DNA of 64,000 bases from Sarcocystis neurona (lineage: Eukaryota; Apicomplexa; Conoidasida; Eucoccidiorida; Sarcocystidae): positions 258,457-322,456 of the forward strand of contig KL647291.1 of NCBI GenBank assembly GCA_000727475.1, given 5' to 3'. The position numbers were made by a program, and so were the translations under genes. Each line of letters opens with the position of its first letter. Positions within the stretch are counted from its first letter, which is position 1. The notes below the pieces were generated by a model. The model did not search any database. It saw nothing but the letters and a program-made list of their open reading frames with translations, and was not told where the DNA came from. This document shows positions 22,301 to 30,298 of the stretch, piece by piece.

Positions 22301-22684
22301 TCCCTGGTGCTGCTTGTATCCCTGCCTACCAAAGCCACGCCTCCAGGGGACGGGTGGGCAGACGGAGACGTCCTGCAGAAAGGAAGAAACAGTCTCGCTG
22401 CCTGGCGGGCAGCCGCGCGGCTGCTGCCCCCGCTGGTTTACCAGCGGGACAGTGCTGCTGCTGCAGGAGGAGGAGGATCAGGAGAAAAAGAAGAGGAAGG
22501 AGCGACGCCACGACGCCGAGACGACGCTGAAGCAAGAGGAGGCGCAGGAGCAGCGTTCGAAGCTGCCGCGGGGTCACTGCAAAAGAGACAAGGTAGCAGA
22601 GACGCACATCCCGGCGAAGACGTGCTTAGCGACCAGTGGTCTGCGTGGGCCAGCGAGAGCGACAGCAGCTGCGAAGAGATATAA
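1..22684 (+). CDS. Long multi-exon gene A, unknown product (5' partial)
   Basis: This is a proposed single gene made of at least 15 short plus-strand exons, each listed separately below. The run 1-253, 880-1074, 2504-2613, 5851-5994, 8082-8130, 9228-9310 and 9354-9402 is in phase at all six junctions. The run 21757-21858 to 21980-22684 is also in phase and ends at a stop codon. The middle (9.4-21.7 kb) is less certain and may hide a gene boundary. The frames contain hydrophobic and aromatic patches reminiscent of beta-propeller or helical-repeat proteins, but I recognise no domain. Introns are 40 bases to several kb long and filled with microsatellites. The 5' end lies outside the window. It could equally be two or three adjacent genes on the same strand. 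Confidence 0.4.
880..1074 (+). CDS. Gene A exon with FSGGLLHERFQR and RLDIHSNTPVWYS
   Basis: A textbook acceptor (a CTG/T tract ending tttttgcag) precedes base 880. Reading with two leading bases, which fits the single base left by the first exon, gives 64 open codons including LRLVAATPFSGGLLHERFQR and FLLRLDIHSNTPVWYS. The exon ends in a Lys/Arg-rich stretch before the donor gtgcgt and leaves one base. The minus strand here also has a long charged ORF, but that has no matching splice signals. Confidence 0.6.
1680..2200. repeat. CTG/GCT (CAG on the other strand) trinucleotide-rich segment
   Basis: This is dense, imperfect CTG/GCT triplet DNA. On the plus strand it reads as Ala-, Leu- or Cys-rich depending on frame; on the minus strand as Gln-, Ser- or Ala-rich. 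No frame stays natural over the whole stretch, and the Ala-coding frame shifts several times. It could be a degenerate Ala-rich exon of gene A or intronic repeat DNA. Confidence 0.6.
2504..2613 (+). CDS. Gene A exon with YIDFAGWYLRTTLCLPRG
   Basis: The acceptor ggacccccgcag precedes base 2504 and the donor gtagga follows 2613. Two leading bases complete the codon left by 880-1074, giving 36 codons with aromatic-rich, globular-looking sequence (YIDFAGWYLRTTLCLPRG, FFYEYYASTP). All three frames are open here, so the choice rests on phase. It ends on a whole codon. Confidence 0.45.
3456..3486. repeat. (TA)n microsatellite
   Basis: An uninterrupted TA dinucleotide run of about 30 bases inside a wider TATATG/CACACA-rich intron. 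Confidence 0.9.
5038..5550. repeat. (TGTA)n tetranucleotide array
   Basis: About 500 bases of nearly pure TGTA/TGTATG repeat. Because the unit is four bases and lacks stops, several frames stay open and spell Met-Tyr-Val-Cys repeats. These reading frames are by-products of the repeat and not genes. It lies between gene A exons 2504-2613 and 5851-5994. Confidence 0.95.
5851..5994 (+). CDS. Gene A exon, helical segment AREQQELQQTFAACAALA
   Basis: Acceptor ctgggcgcag, then 48 whole codons, then donor gtaaag. The segment starts KSLTLSAYKQAVGRA and looks alpha-helical. It starts and ends in phase 0, matching the phase left by 2504-2613 and required by 8082-8130. It is an island of ordinary coding composition between two long repeat-filled introns. 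Confidence 0.65.
7140..7372. other. Non-repetitive island, possible exon
   Basis: Unlike the flanking TATA/GTGT DNA this stretch has balanced composition. The plus strand gives LFTAFIEGLLQNVLSPHAQQ; the minus strand also gives an open frame (AFNKSREKGKIY region). I could not find a phase-compatible pair of splice sites, so the strand is undecided. Confidence 0.3.
7858..8012. repeat. Polypurine (GA-rich) tract
   Basis: Roughly 150 bases, almost all A or G on the plus strand (gaggag, gagaaaa motifs), just upstream of the exon at 8082. A pure purine strand in a sense intron is unusual because acceptors normally need pyrimidines. Confidence 0.8.
8082..8130 (+). CDS. Gene A short exon EEPPCERQTLGSSSAY
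   Basis: Acceptor gactggctgcag and donor gtaaga bound 49 bases: 16 codons plus one base. It starts in phase 0 after 5851-5994. Its one leftover base fits the two-base start of 9228-9310. The last 19 coding bases and the donor are repeated four more times downstream in a minisatellite. Confidence 0.55.
8112..8520. repeat. Five-copy minisatellite, period 81-88 bp, containing a 5' splice site
   Basis: Units begin near 8112, 8197, 8281, 8369 and 8450. Each contains ggctcttctctgcgtatc or a close variant, then gtaaga-, gcaaga-, gtacgg-, gtaagg- or gtagga-type sequence, then cat/cgtatctaggaactt, a CTCT tract and a TATA tract. The first copy spans the end and donor of the exon at 8082-8130. Confidence 0.9.
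8697..9160. repeat. Degenerate tandem repeat, about six copies of 75-85 bp
   Basis: Units share gtgtatgagtctgtgtctctt, a variable ggtccacctc core, a TATA tract and acagtatacat. Copies have diverged more than those at 8112-8520. It lies inside the gene A intron before the exon at 9228. Confidence 0.75.
9228..9310 (+). CDS. Gene A exon with FSPSIAVEVDEDFP
   Basis: An excellent pyrimidine-rich acceptor (ctgttctttttctttgtgtag) and a consensus donor (gtaagt) bound 83 bases. With two leading bases it reads AAAVCSATSRPTTFSPSIAV then EVDEDFP and ends on a whole codon. The phase 0 frame is blocked by TAG. This is one of the best-defined exons in the left half. Confidence 0.7.
9354..9402 (+). CDS. Gene A exon EFASALDRDAHMPLSL
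   Basis: A strong acceptor (gcgttttttcttccacag) precedes base 9354, only 43 bases after the previous donor. Phase 0 gives EFASALDRDAHMPLSL. The donor gtgtct after 9402 leaves one base; the 3' edge is the less certain one. Confidence 0.55.
10575..10694. repeat. 60-bp tandem duplication carrying GGTGTACGTACACC
   Basis: Two adjacent units share an exact run of over 30 bases (ending aacttcggcgacagcc). Each holds the 14-base perfect palindrome GGTGTACGTACACC, at 10586-10599 and 10644-10657. Confidence 0.85.
11811..11858 (+). CDS. Gene A exon LVLEQFRTNQLGCLEI
   Basis: Acceptor gcatgcgtgcag and consensus donor gtaagt bound 16 whole codons reading LVLEQFRTNQLGCLEI. The other frames contain stops or lack sense. 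The preceding link to 9354-9402 needs at least one more exon; 10404-10426 and 11660-11707 are weak candidates. Confidence 0.5.
12747..13050. repeat. Two-copy tandem repeat of about 160 bp
   Basis: The core ca(c)taacaagtatatctgtcc followed by a pyrimidine stretch, atcacctaaataag-like sequence and a TATA tract recurs at about 12900. It contains CTCTCT and TATA runs and no coding sense. Confidence 0.6.
13950..14790. other. GC-richer coding-like segment, frame unresolved
   Basis: This stretch lacks microsatellites and is open in long frames on both strands (more than 200 codons each way). On the plus strand, pieces with natural composition and splice edges are visible: FLSKGFDGTEALPE near 14005, CVYALVQDRKLVCWEGQK at 14457-14511 after a good acceptor, and APSLDFEKEEDSKEAL near 14570. 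They cannot all be spliced together because some gaps are too short for introns. Probably one or two gene A exons lie here. Confidence 0.35.
14946..15420. repeat. Minisatellite with caggaaaagcttcttg units and TATA tracts
   Basis: caggaaaagcttcttgttatatat at 14948 recurs as caggaaaagcttcttgctatatat at 15066, about 120 bases apart, with gtgaatgcagtgc also repeated. The rest is TATATG/GTGCAC repeat up to a CA run near 15400. Confidence 0.7.
15829..15948 (+). CDS. Gene A candidate exon with ACVEVCKAIFETQLLPSM
   Basis: Acceptor gcacctgcag, 40 codons in phase 0, donor gtgggt. The first half (ACVEVCKAIFETQLLPSM) looks like ordinary protein; the second half is Ala-rich. The minus strand is also open but is Ser/Arg-rich without clear splice edges. 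Confidence 0.4.
16289..16321. repeat. (CA)n microsatellite
   Basis: A clean CA run of about 30 bases. Confidence 0.9.
16525..17212. repeat. (TAG/GTA)n trinucleotide tract
   Basis: Nearly 700 bases of imperfect GTAGTA/TAG triplets with scattered GTG, GCA and TTG variants. On the plus strand one frame is packed with TAG stops and the others give Val/Ser-rich runs. On the minus strand it gives Tyr- or Leu-rich runs. It cannot be an exon of gene A in all frames and is taken as intronic. Confidence 0.9.
17787..17886 (+). CDS. Gene A candidate exon ending EPRYFLLHHNGVK
   Basis: Ends at a consensus donor (GAAGA/gtaagt). Reading frame LCVLGCWWAGLLQQ to EPRYFLLHHNGVK leaves one base, compatible with 18095-18210. 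A second frame (GRASSAARSRQYGAALFSAA) is also open, and the acceptor (cgcgcggag) is weak. Confidence 0.35.
18095..18210 (+). CDS. Gene A candidate exon LVFTPRKYVCRGGLTQL
   Basis: With two leading bases it reads LVFTPRKYVCRGGLTQL, then ELCLNVASPRPQQISVA, and stops at a gtagaa donor in phase 0. The acceptor gggcggcag lacks a pyrimidine tract. Confidence 0.35.
18470..18765. repeat. (CATA/TACA)n tetranucleotide array
   Basis: About 300 bases of CATA/TACG repeat, the reverse complement type of the TGTA array at 5038-5550. All frames are open as repeat by-products (Tyr-Ile-His-Thr). Confidence 0.9.
19364..19411 (+). CDS. Gene A candidate exon MKPSLFLGLFPKHVQQ
   Basis: A 16-codon piece between the acceptor gcatctgtgtctctgcaaag and the donor gtatct, phase 0 at both ends. 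The surrounding DNA is pyrimidine-rich and stop-free in other frames. Confidence 0.35.
19800..20460. other. CAG-rich stretch, coding status unclear
   Basis: Clusters of CAG/AGC triplets (cagcagcagcagcagtc, gcagcagcaaa) alternate with ordinary sequence. Short plausible exon-like pieces exist, for example ETSTRHDRVLYAAFK just upstream at 19690-19740 with a gtcaga donor. No phase-consistent chain was found through this stretch. Confidence 0.3.
21757..21858 (+). CDS. Gene A exon LGATGKFSSLHDAHKATHAR
   Basis: Acceptor gcttggtttctacaag and donor gtaggg bound 34 codons in phase 0 (LGATGKFSSLHDAHKATHAR, then QVLALYCRPVAG). The frame runs on past the donor for 41 codons to a stop at 21984, so an intron is required to reach the last exon. 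Confidence 0.5.
21980..22684 (+). CDS. Gene A terminal exon, 234 codons, coiled-coil and Gly/Glu-rich tail
   Basis: A good acceptor (taactgtctctgtctag) is followed by an uninterrupted frame to TAA at 22682-22684. The protein begins LEDIFLKLHTARPLTKAHV, continues through WEEIVFRGHVKVMSRIDIS, a Glu/Gln-rich helix (EEMQQEAEEEQRRLAMSVLQ), a hydrophobic stretch (ALATLLGESLVLLV), a helix (LAAWRAAARLLPPLVY) and an acidic, low-complexity C terminus ending SDSSCEEI. The composition is far from its shadows in other frames. No known domain is recognised. This is the best-supported exon of the left half and shows that the plus strand is coding here. Confidence 0.75.
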   Translation, partial: LEDIFLKLHTARPLTKAHVRPPLRLSLLQRRVWEEIVFRGHVKVMSRIDISSSADIAEKLLACRAAEEMQQEAEEEQRRLAMSVLQRGGSTSSSNEAAAALATLLGESLVLLVSLPTKATPPGDGWADGDVLQKGRNSLAAWRAAARLLPPLVYQRDSAAAAGGGGSGEKEEEGATPRRRDDAEARGGAGAAFEAAAGSLQKRQGSRDAHPGEDVLSDQWSAWASESDSSCEEI

Positions 22685-25600
22685 ATACCTGCGCGGCTGC
22701 TGTCCAAGAAACTGGAGAAAATAGGGAGGAAGCGAAAATGTTCGCCAGCGACGAATGCGTGGAAACTCTGGGGGTCCACACGTGTACACGCATTCGTACG
22801 TGTGAGCGCGGGGAGGGGGACGGTGAGGAAGGGAACGATGGAAAGAAAGAACAAGAGAAGGAACAGCCGAGTGAGCAGCGTGAGTGAAGTGTATTGTCGG
22901 ACGCGCAGTAATGGAGTCCTGATGTGAGGAAGATGGAATGTTTTAACGAAAAGAGAAAGAAATACGATAAATGGTTGTAAGGAGCGAACAAGAAGAAACG
23001 CGTATACAGCAGCAGAGGTAGTGCTAATCAAGGCGCCCGGCGGCTCAGGTGCGGGCGCGAGAGACCCAGAGGAAGAGATGCGCTTACAGAGAGAGACGAG
23101 TGATGCAGGCCAAAACGTAGTCCTCAATCGGTGAAACCATTTATCCGAATCAAAGAAACTGAAAAAGTATTAGTAGAACTGCAGCAGCCGCAGATTCACA
23201 GATGCACGCATCAGGAGAAGAGAAGTGAAGGGTGAGAAGATGGAGGAAAGATGAGAGACGACGACGAGAAAAAAGTGGAACTGTTGCCTGGTACCAGGTA
23301 GAATCACATCCCGTCGTACATCAGAGATGATTCGATTCCTTTCGTCCTGCGGAGACCTCCGCACACAAGAGAAGATGGAGGAGCACGAGGACAGACGCCA
23401 GCTGAATGAAGAGTCGCACACTTGTTCACGTCTACAAGGAACAGCTCGTCACGAATAACACGCATTACCTGCAGGGCAGCAAGTCACCCCTCGGTACACT
23501 GCCGCGCCTGCCGTAGTGAGCAGCTTCGTTGTCGCTGACGATTGATTGACCTGTGTGTATGTACAGAAAGGTCTGAAGGTAGAAAAGTACAGCTGTGCGT
23601 TTATACGCAGGTAGAGATAGAGGTAAAGGGGTGTAGTCAGATGCGAAAAGATATGGGTTCAATTTCGAAAATCCAGGTAGATTTATTTTTAGGTAGGTAG
23701 AGATGTAGATAGATATACGCAGGGTATATATGAAAACAGTTTTATATGTACCGAGATAGATAAATGCATATATATATATATAGGTAAAGATCCAGAGAGG
23801 CACAGATTGACATAGATGTAGTTACACATTCAACTGCTCTTGAACCGTGCTGAAGACTCCCCGAAACACCAGTGAGCTTCGTACGTTGTTTGAAAGAGAT
23901 TACCTGCTTGCGCGGACTACCGTGATTCTTGAAGATTTATAGCACACTAGAGCAAAGCGAAAGGCTGACGCGCTCGGCGAAGCACTCGACTACTAGAGTC
24001 ACACATCGTCTTCTCCTCTAGGTGCTTATCTCGTTTCTCCTCGAGAAGGCTTCTCTTGTAGGAAAGTGTCTTCTATATTTTCCGTCGTCTGGGGCATTCC
24101 TGGATAGGCGCGCAAGCGCGCGAGAAAAATACTTGTTATAGCACTGTCTACACGTCTGGACTATTCAGCTGAGTATTCAGAGTAACGTGGATTCTCCACG
24201 TCAGATATATTTCTCAATGCCGTGCACTCTACAAAGATTAAGTAACACGGCATACACATTTCTGCAGACAGTTAAGGAGCTGCCCTGGGACAGAACTACA
24301 GATAGTACAGTTTCTAAAAACCGTACTATCTGTAAAACTACGGTATATAGCGTGGCATTCACGACAGAGTGGCTGCCTTCCCACGTGAGAGACACCTTTT
24401 TACAGCTTACAGTGTAGACGCGTATTTTCCACAACTAATGTGTCTGCGGTACAGTAAACGAGTCAGGTTTACATCCAGGAGAGGTACAAATCTGAACAGT
24501 CCTTAAACGAATTAATGCTCCATATTACACGTCAGGTGGACTTTTATTGTCGCTTCAAAATATACATATGTATTAGCCTGTCCGTGTACATACATAAGTT
24601 GGCTACGCGTGCTTCTCTATTTGCACGTCTAAAAATACACATGGACTCACTTCTGCTAATCTGAACAGTATTTTTCAGAAGTTTCTCCATGCATCAACAT
24701 AAATGTGCACAGGCTTGGATGCAGAACACGACAGATAAATTTCTTAAGCAATTCTCAGCCGCTTTGTCCTGCGTGTCTGCATACATATATAGGTACACAG
24801 AGATATACTTTCATACATACATGCGACATATACAAGGCATGCGTACATATATAAATGAATATGTACATATATAAAAATATATATATGTATATGTACATAT
24901 ATATATATATACATATACATACGTATATATATATACAAAAACACATATACATTAGAATCCATATATATATATATGTATATTCACACATACACACGTACTA
25001 CTTATGCACATACCCACCTGTACACTTACATGCATACATACAATCATTCACACATACGTACCTACATACATAAATACACACGTACATTCATGCATATATA
25101 CACACACGTACGTATACACATAAGTACAGACATACGTCCATACATACGTGCAGACATACACGCATACACGTGTAAGTACGCTACTGTGCGCAGCAGCGTG
25201 CAACAGCCGCAGTATTACGAATACCCTTTTTACTTAAATCAAGCAAGGATGCAGTGTACGAAGTGCACGGGTGGCAGTGAAGGACGGCCTCCCAGAGCTG
25301 TCTCGACATCCACGTCGGAACAATCGTGGATGTATTTACCCACGTAAATGTAGGCAGACAGGCAAGCAGATATAAATATAGGGGTAGAGTGACAAACGTA
25401 CGCGCCTCCGTACGTGCACGTGCTCACGTGAATGCGCTGTGAGATCCGTGCTTGTACGTGGAGGCACCAGTGCAGGCGCGTGTCTGCGGATTCGCAAATA
25501 AACTGGATGTCCTTTGAAGGTAAACCCGCGCTTCCGAATACACCAGAAGGCCTTATCAGAAATGCAGGACTTCTCGTTACAAGCCAATGCACGCAACTGT

Positions 25601-27951
25601 GTACGCACAATGTTTTACCGAAACATCTGCGTTCCCTGCGTGTCATTTCTATCGCGCACTCGTGAGCTACCCCGTACTGTATCACTGTCAATCTCCGAGA
25701 GCCTGCGTTCCGTATGCGGGTCCTGCGTGCGCAAAAACACTTTCTGGCAACAATCCTTTAACGCTTACGGGGACAGTGCTCCATACGCGCATTTTCCTGC
25801 ACATGCGTACATGAAAAGAACACATTTATACATATGCGTTGCATCTGTTTCTCTTGTCGAATGTGATTCTGTGCCTGGGGACGGGTTTACGATGCTTGAA
25901 AGCAAATCGTCGCGTCTTTCGTGTACCCTCATCTACTCACGTGTGTTCCTATCTTCTGAATAGTAGTTGAAATTCGGGGAGAAATTTACTTCAGGGGCCC
26001 TTTCCGCTACGGCAGGGGAAAACGCCACCACACCCAGGGCGTGCATCAATATATGTATGTGCGCAAATACATATAATCATGTGTGCTAGTAGAGTGAAGA
26101 GACAGCATGTAGACGCCGAATTCTCCAGAGAGCAGTGAATGCCTTCCTGCCAGTAAGCGTGGGACAGACTGTGTACAGGGCAGCCAAGCTCACGGTAAAA
26201 CTCAAGGTGTATAGTGTCATTTCTGTCTTCGGGGTGCAACTTGAACGCTGCTGAAGAAATTACGCTGTTCAATCCGTTCTACCGATCGCCTTTTTTTTGA
26301 CCTCTATTTAGAGACGTGTAGTCTGTCTAAAATGAGATATATTTAGTGCTTCCGTTGCGTATACTGTAGACGCTTGAGACACTCGTGTATTGTGTCTATC
26401 TGACTGCCGCATTCCTGTACACACTTGTTTTCAGTCGACAGCTCTCTTTTTTCCAGCTATCTGCAGGCGCGCAAGCGATCGTGCAGCAACTTGTATTACG
26501 GCGTTGAAGAACATACGCGGAAGACGGGAGTGACGCCCTCCCGCACGCCTCTGCACCACGACGTCGTGTTCCAACACAGAAGCAGACACTCCGGTTTTGT
26601 TCAAGAGTGATACTACACAAAATGTGCGACTCACTCTTGCGAGAAGTCATCCGCTGCATATTTTGACGGTGTGGATACAGATTCGCAACAGACGGGGATG
26701 AACATTTCTTTCGGATACGCAAGTGTCTTCGGCCTCAAAATGAAAAGATCAACTGGATGTGCATTAGCGGCTTACTGAAACAAGGGGTGTCCCACAGGCT
26801 GCCGATTTAGCCCTTGAGGATAGCAAACGTGATTTAAGTGAACGACGGGCTAAGAAGCGTAAAATCTACATGCGGCAGGGCATGACACAAGGAAGGCCTC
26901 CTCTGCACCCCCCACTGCATCACGGGTATCACACAAGTTGCTGGCGCTTCGCTGCCGTTTAGGGAGATAACACGTGGATTGTTTATTAGCCCGAGAAGAA
27001 AACGATTTTAGACGTTTGCGTTTGAAAAGACAGAGATTTCAACTAACTGGAAACTTTTGTCAGCTAGTGTATTTGTGGATAAGAGAAAAATAAAACTCGT
27101 ACGCGGAGGCGGCTTACCGTCGCGGCTGCCATGGCGTACAGTCCGTGTGACTTTTGAACGGCCGCTCCGACGGCCAGAAACGAAGCACAAACACAACCAA
27201 AGAATTCAAGCACTTGAATCTGCTCAATAGAGTTGATCACTTCTTTAGAAGAGATGAAGACACTTCAACACGCATAGGATACGTGTGTCCGTGCTGAGGT
27301 TTCGCTCTATCGTACGCGGGTACGTGCGAAGGCAGTGCCTACACAACTATTTGTCATCGAAGTGTCTACCTGTTCATTCGGCCGTTTTCGTTACAAGTGT
27401 GTTAAAGACATATATTTTCCGATAAACATATAGATGTGCAACGAACAAGGCCACGCGTGGTTCTCTGTGTGCCGATGGTGTGTCTCTTACACTCCAAATG
27501 AATGCACACACAGTACTGGAATCGAAGGCACACGGAACTGAAGTGGGGGTGACGGCTGCGCTTTAACTTTCTCGCAGTGAGGTTCACGTGTCTAGTGCTA
27601 CATATGTATACGTCTGTTTGCGTGCATATCTGTGCGTAGGCGGAGAGACGGAGGTATGCACTTTTTAAATCTTCCAGGTAGGCCCCACTGGTGGGGTCAG
27701 CAAGCCCCTGCTGCTGGTTTGTGATTCGGTTGTCAGTGAGCAAACGTGACACTGCATTGCTCGGTGCGAGTGTTTTTCTCTTCGATGATTGGCGACGCCA
27801 TGCGCTAGCATGTGGAGCTTCCAGGTGCTCCTGCACGCTTCACACAGCTAGCTTTTTCACGTAAGAAAACCGTCCTATCTCTGGCTTTCCAACGAGCTGC
27901 AAGCCATACGTTTCCCCACCGAAGCCGCGCCTTTCCCTTCTCCTTATTCTG
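22685..27951. other. Intergenic stretch between convergent genes
   Basis: No convincing exon chain is seen on either strand. It holds TATA/CATA microsatellites near 23750 and 24780-25170, a short stem-loop at 24298-24333, and isolated ORFs, the longest a 149-codon plus-strand frame at 25514-25963 and a 150-codon minus frame at 25239-25691. The two overlap and neither has splice or composition support. The flanking genes both end toward this stretch. Confidence 0.5.
24298..24333. other. Perfect 11-bp inverted repeat with 14-base loop
   Basis: acagatagtac at 24298-24308 pairs exactly with gtactatctgt at 24323-24333. It could form a stem-loop in RNA or single-stranded DNA. No U-rich tail suggests a terminator, and the function is unknown. 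Confidence 0.6.
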
Positions 27952-30298
27952 TTAACGCGCTGCAAAAAGCATGTTACCTCTTTGGCAAAGCTTCGCAGCG
28001 GCAGCAAAATCTACAAGACCCGCTGTCGCCGGGGGAAAAGGCGGCATGTGTACGAGTGAAGTACCTTTCACTAACGACGTTCTTGGCGGAGCAGCGGTAC
28101 TAGGAGGCAACGCAAAAGTTTTCTGCAGCGTCTGCTGCTGCTGCTGCAATTGCAACGCCGCTGCAGCCCTTCCGTGCCAACCAAGAAGAGAAGCCGTCCA
28201 GCTCTCGAACTGCCGTTCCGCTGCCCTCGGCAAGCCAGCAGGCCCAGCGGCAGACGGTGAGGGGGACGCCTGCGAACGTGCCTGTGCGGCTGTGGCCGAA
28301 GCAGCAACTGGTTGCGTCTGGTTCCCCTGCTGAGGTGGGACGAATGTCTGTGTAGCTCGTGGGGAATGCATCTGGTAGTAATTTGCGAGAGCTGCTGACA
28401 ACGGATCGGCGCCCGCAGACGAAGGCTGACTTGCACGTGCTGTTGCGACGTCTGGGGTTTGACCTACGTGCGCCTGCGAAGCGTTTGTGAGCTGGTGTTG
28501 AACAGCGTGCTGCGGGGCGGTTCCGACCTGTTGCTGGTGTCCCGCACGCTGCTGCTGCCCCGCAGCAACAGATCTTCCAGTGCCTGTCGCTAACACGCCC
28601 CCCTGCTGTTGTTGAGTCGCATGTGCAGGAAGCCCCTGGAGAGGCTGCAGTTGAGCAGGAAACGCCGACGGAATCACAGCAGGATGGCAAGGATAAGCAA
28701 AGGACTGACTGAAGACACCACCAGCTCCCGTGGGAGACGCATTTTGCTGTGGAGAACCAGTCCAAGTTCCTGCAGCAGACCGCTGCCACTGCGCTGGCTG
28801 CGACAGAAGCATTCCCTGGTGCTGTAGCTGCAACTGCTGCTGTTGGAGTTGCTGCAGTTGGAGACGCTGCTGCTGCTGCTGGAGCTGGTGCTGGTGCTGC
28901 TGTAGTTGCACGTTTTCGAGCGGTGGGTAGGGAGCATTGCCGGTGTGCTGCTGGTGCTGCGGGAGATGCGTCAGCGGTTTCTGCGTGTTGCTGGCGAGTT
29001 GGTGGGGTGCTCCGGCGGCTGCAGTGAATAATGGAGCAGATCTGTTCGGCTGCTCAGCGTAGTACGCTGTCACACGCGGACTTATTGCAAGCTGCTGCTG
29101 TGCACCGGCACCACCTTGTTGCAGCTGCAGTGGGTTTCTTCTATCCGCTAGCGTGGGTGACATGTGGGCAGTCCTCGACAGCTGTTTTTGCTGCACATGC
29201 GACTGAGACATCCGCGCTGCTGGCGCTGCAACAGGAGACACGCGAGGAGAAGGGCACCGCTGCTGCTGTGGCTCTGTGGACAACGGCCCGAAACGCGGGC
29301 TTCCTTGGATGCCTACCAGTTGCCGTGCCTGCCAGCCTGTCTGCTGCACGGTAGTACGATCACTTGTTGCAGGCAGCGTCCGAAGAGAGAGTCCTGTCGC
29401 AGACGCAGGTGGTAATAAATGTCCGCCTGCTGCGACTCCTGTTCCTGCAGCAGGCACGGTTGCCGTAAACTTCATGCCATAGGGGGGGGCATTGCTGCCA
29501 ACGAGAGAGTGGGTTTTTTGTTGCTCCAGATCTCCTAGCGTTTGTTCCTCCATCTCGTACTGAGATGGCTGCCCGTTTTCGCTCTGTTGCTGCTCCTGCG
29601 CCTCTTCCATCTGCTGCGCCATCACCGCCTGCTGCTGCTGCTGGAGTACATCCTCTTCCATCTGTGAAAGGTGTGAGTTGGCCTGCTGGAGCAGCTGCTG
29701 CGTCTCATGTTGCCGCACCAGCAGCGTCTGCTCCTGTGGATAGTCCGGCTGCAGTGAGGAACGGCGGCCGCCAAACCGAGGAGCGTTGTCGTGTGCGTAG
29801 GGCGCATAAGAACGAGGAGAGACTGGTTGAGACGCAGCAAGCTGACTCACCCGCAGAGGCTGCTGCTCTCGCGGTGCACCTCCTTGGTAGGGACTCCCTC
29901 TCCTGCTTTTCGAAAGGCAGGACGGTGAAGAAGAAGCAAATGTATTTCGAGCGAAAGACGCTCCAGCCGCCGAGGCACGAGTGGGATAACCTGCTGATGC
30001 GCTGCCGCTGCTGCTGCGACGCTGATAAAGCGTCTTCAAACCGTAGCGATCGCTGCACGCGCCGCGGTTGCGGCTCAGCGCCAGTGACGTCCGGCCCCCT
30101 GCCCCGTACGCAGCAGCGGCAACAGCCCCCGACGCGGGTAAAGCAGCACCACACCCACCAACAGTGAAGTCTGGGGACGTGCTGTCGCTCTGCATTTCTT
30201 CTATGGAGCAGCAGCTGCCGTACACCGGCAAGGAAGCCTCCCAAATCGCCCGGAACTTCGCGCCAGAACGCAGAGAATTCACCGAGTCCAGCTCCTCC
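27952..30298 (-). CDS. Gln-rich terminal exon, 781 codons
   Basis: The longest open frame in the window, ending with TAA at 27954-27952. The protein is low complexity: stretches of Gln with His and Leu (for example around 28800-28900), Ala/Pro/Ser-rich linkers, and a few non-repetitive islands such as NSLRSGAKFRAIWEASLPVY near the start and ALANYYQMHSPRATQTFVPP. No DNA-binding or enzymatic domain is visible. The frame continues 5' of the first GTG up to a TGA at 30315, with an acceptor-like ctgcag before 30298, so GTG at 30282 is unlikely to be the real start. Such Gln-rich proteins in coccidia are often of unknown function. Whether it is the tail of gene B or its own gene is open. Confidence 0.65.

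Noticed and set aside
30280..30282. GTG as start of the Gln-rich 776-codon ORF
   Set aside because: The frame continues upstream to 30312 and an acceptor lies at 30299, so an internal splice entry is more likely than a GTG start in a eukaryote.
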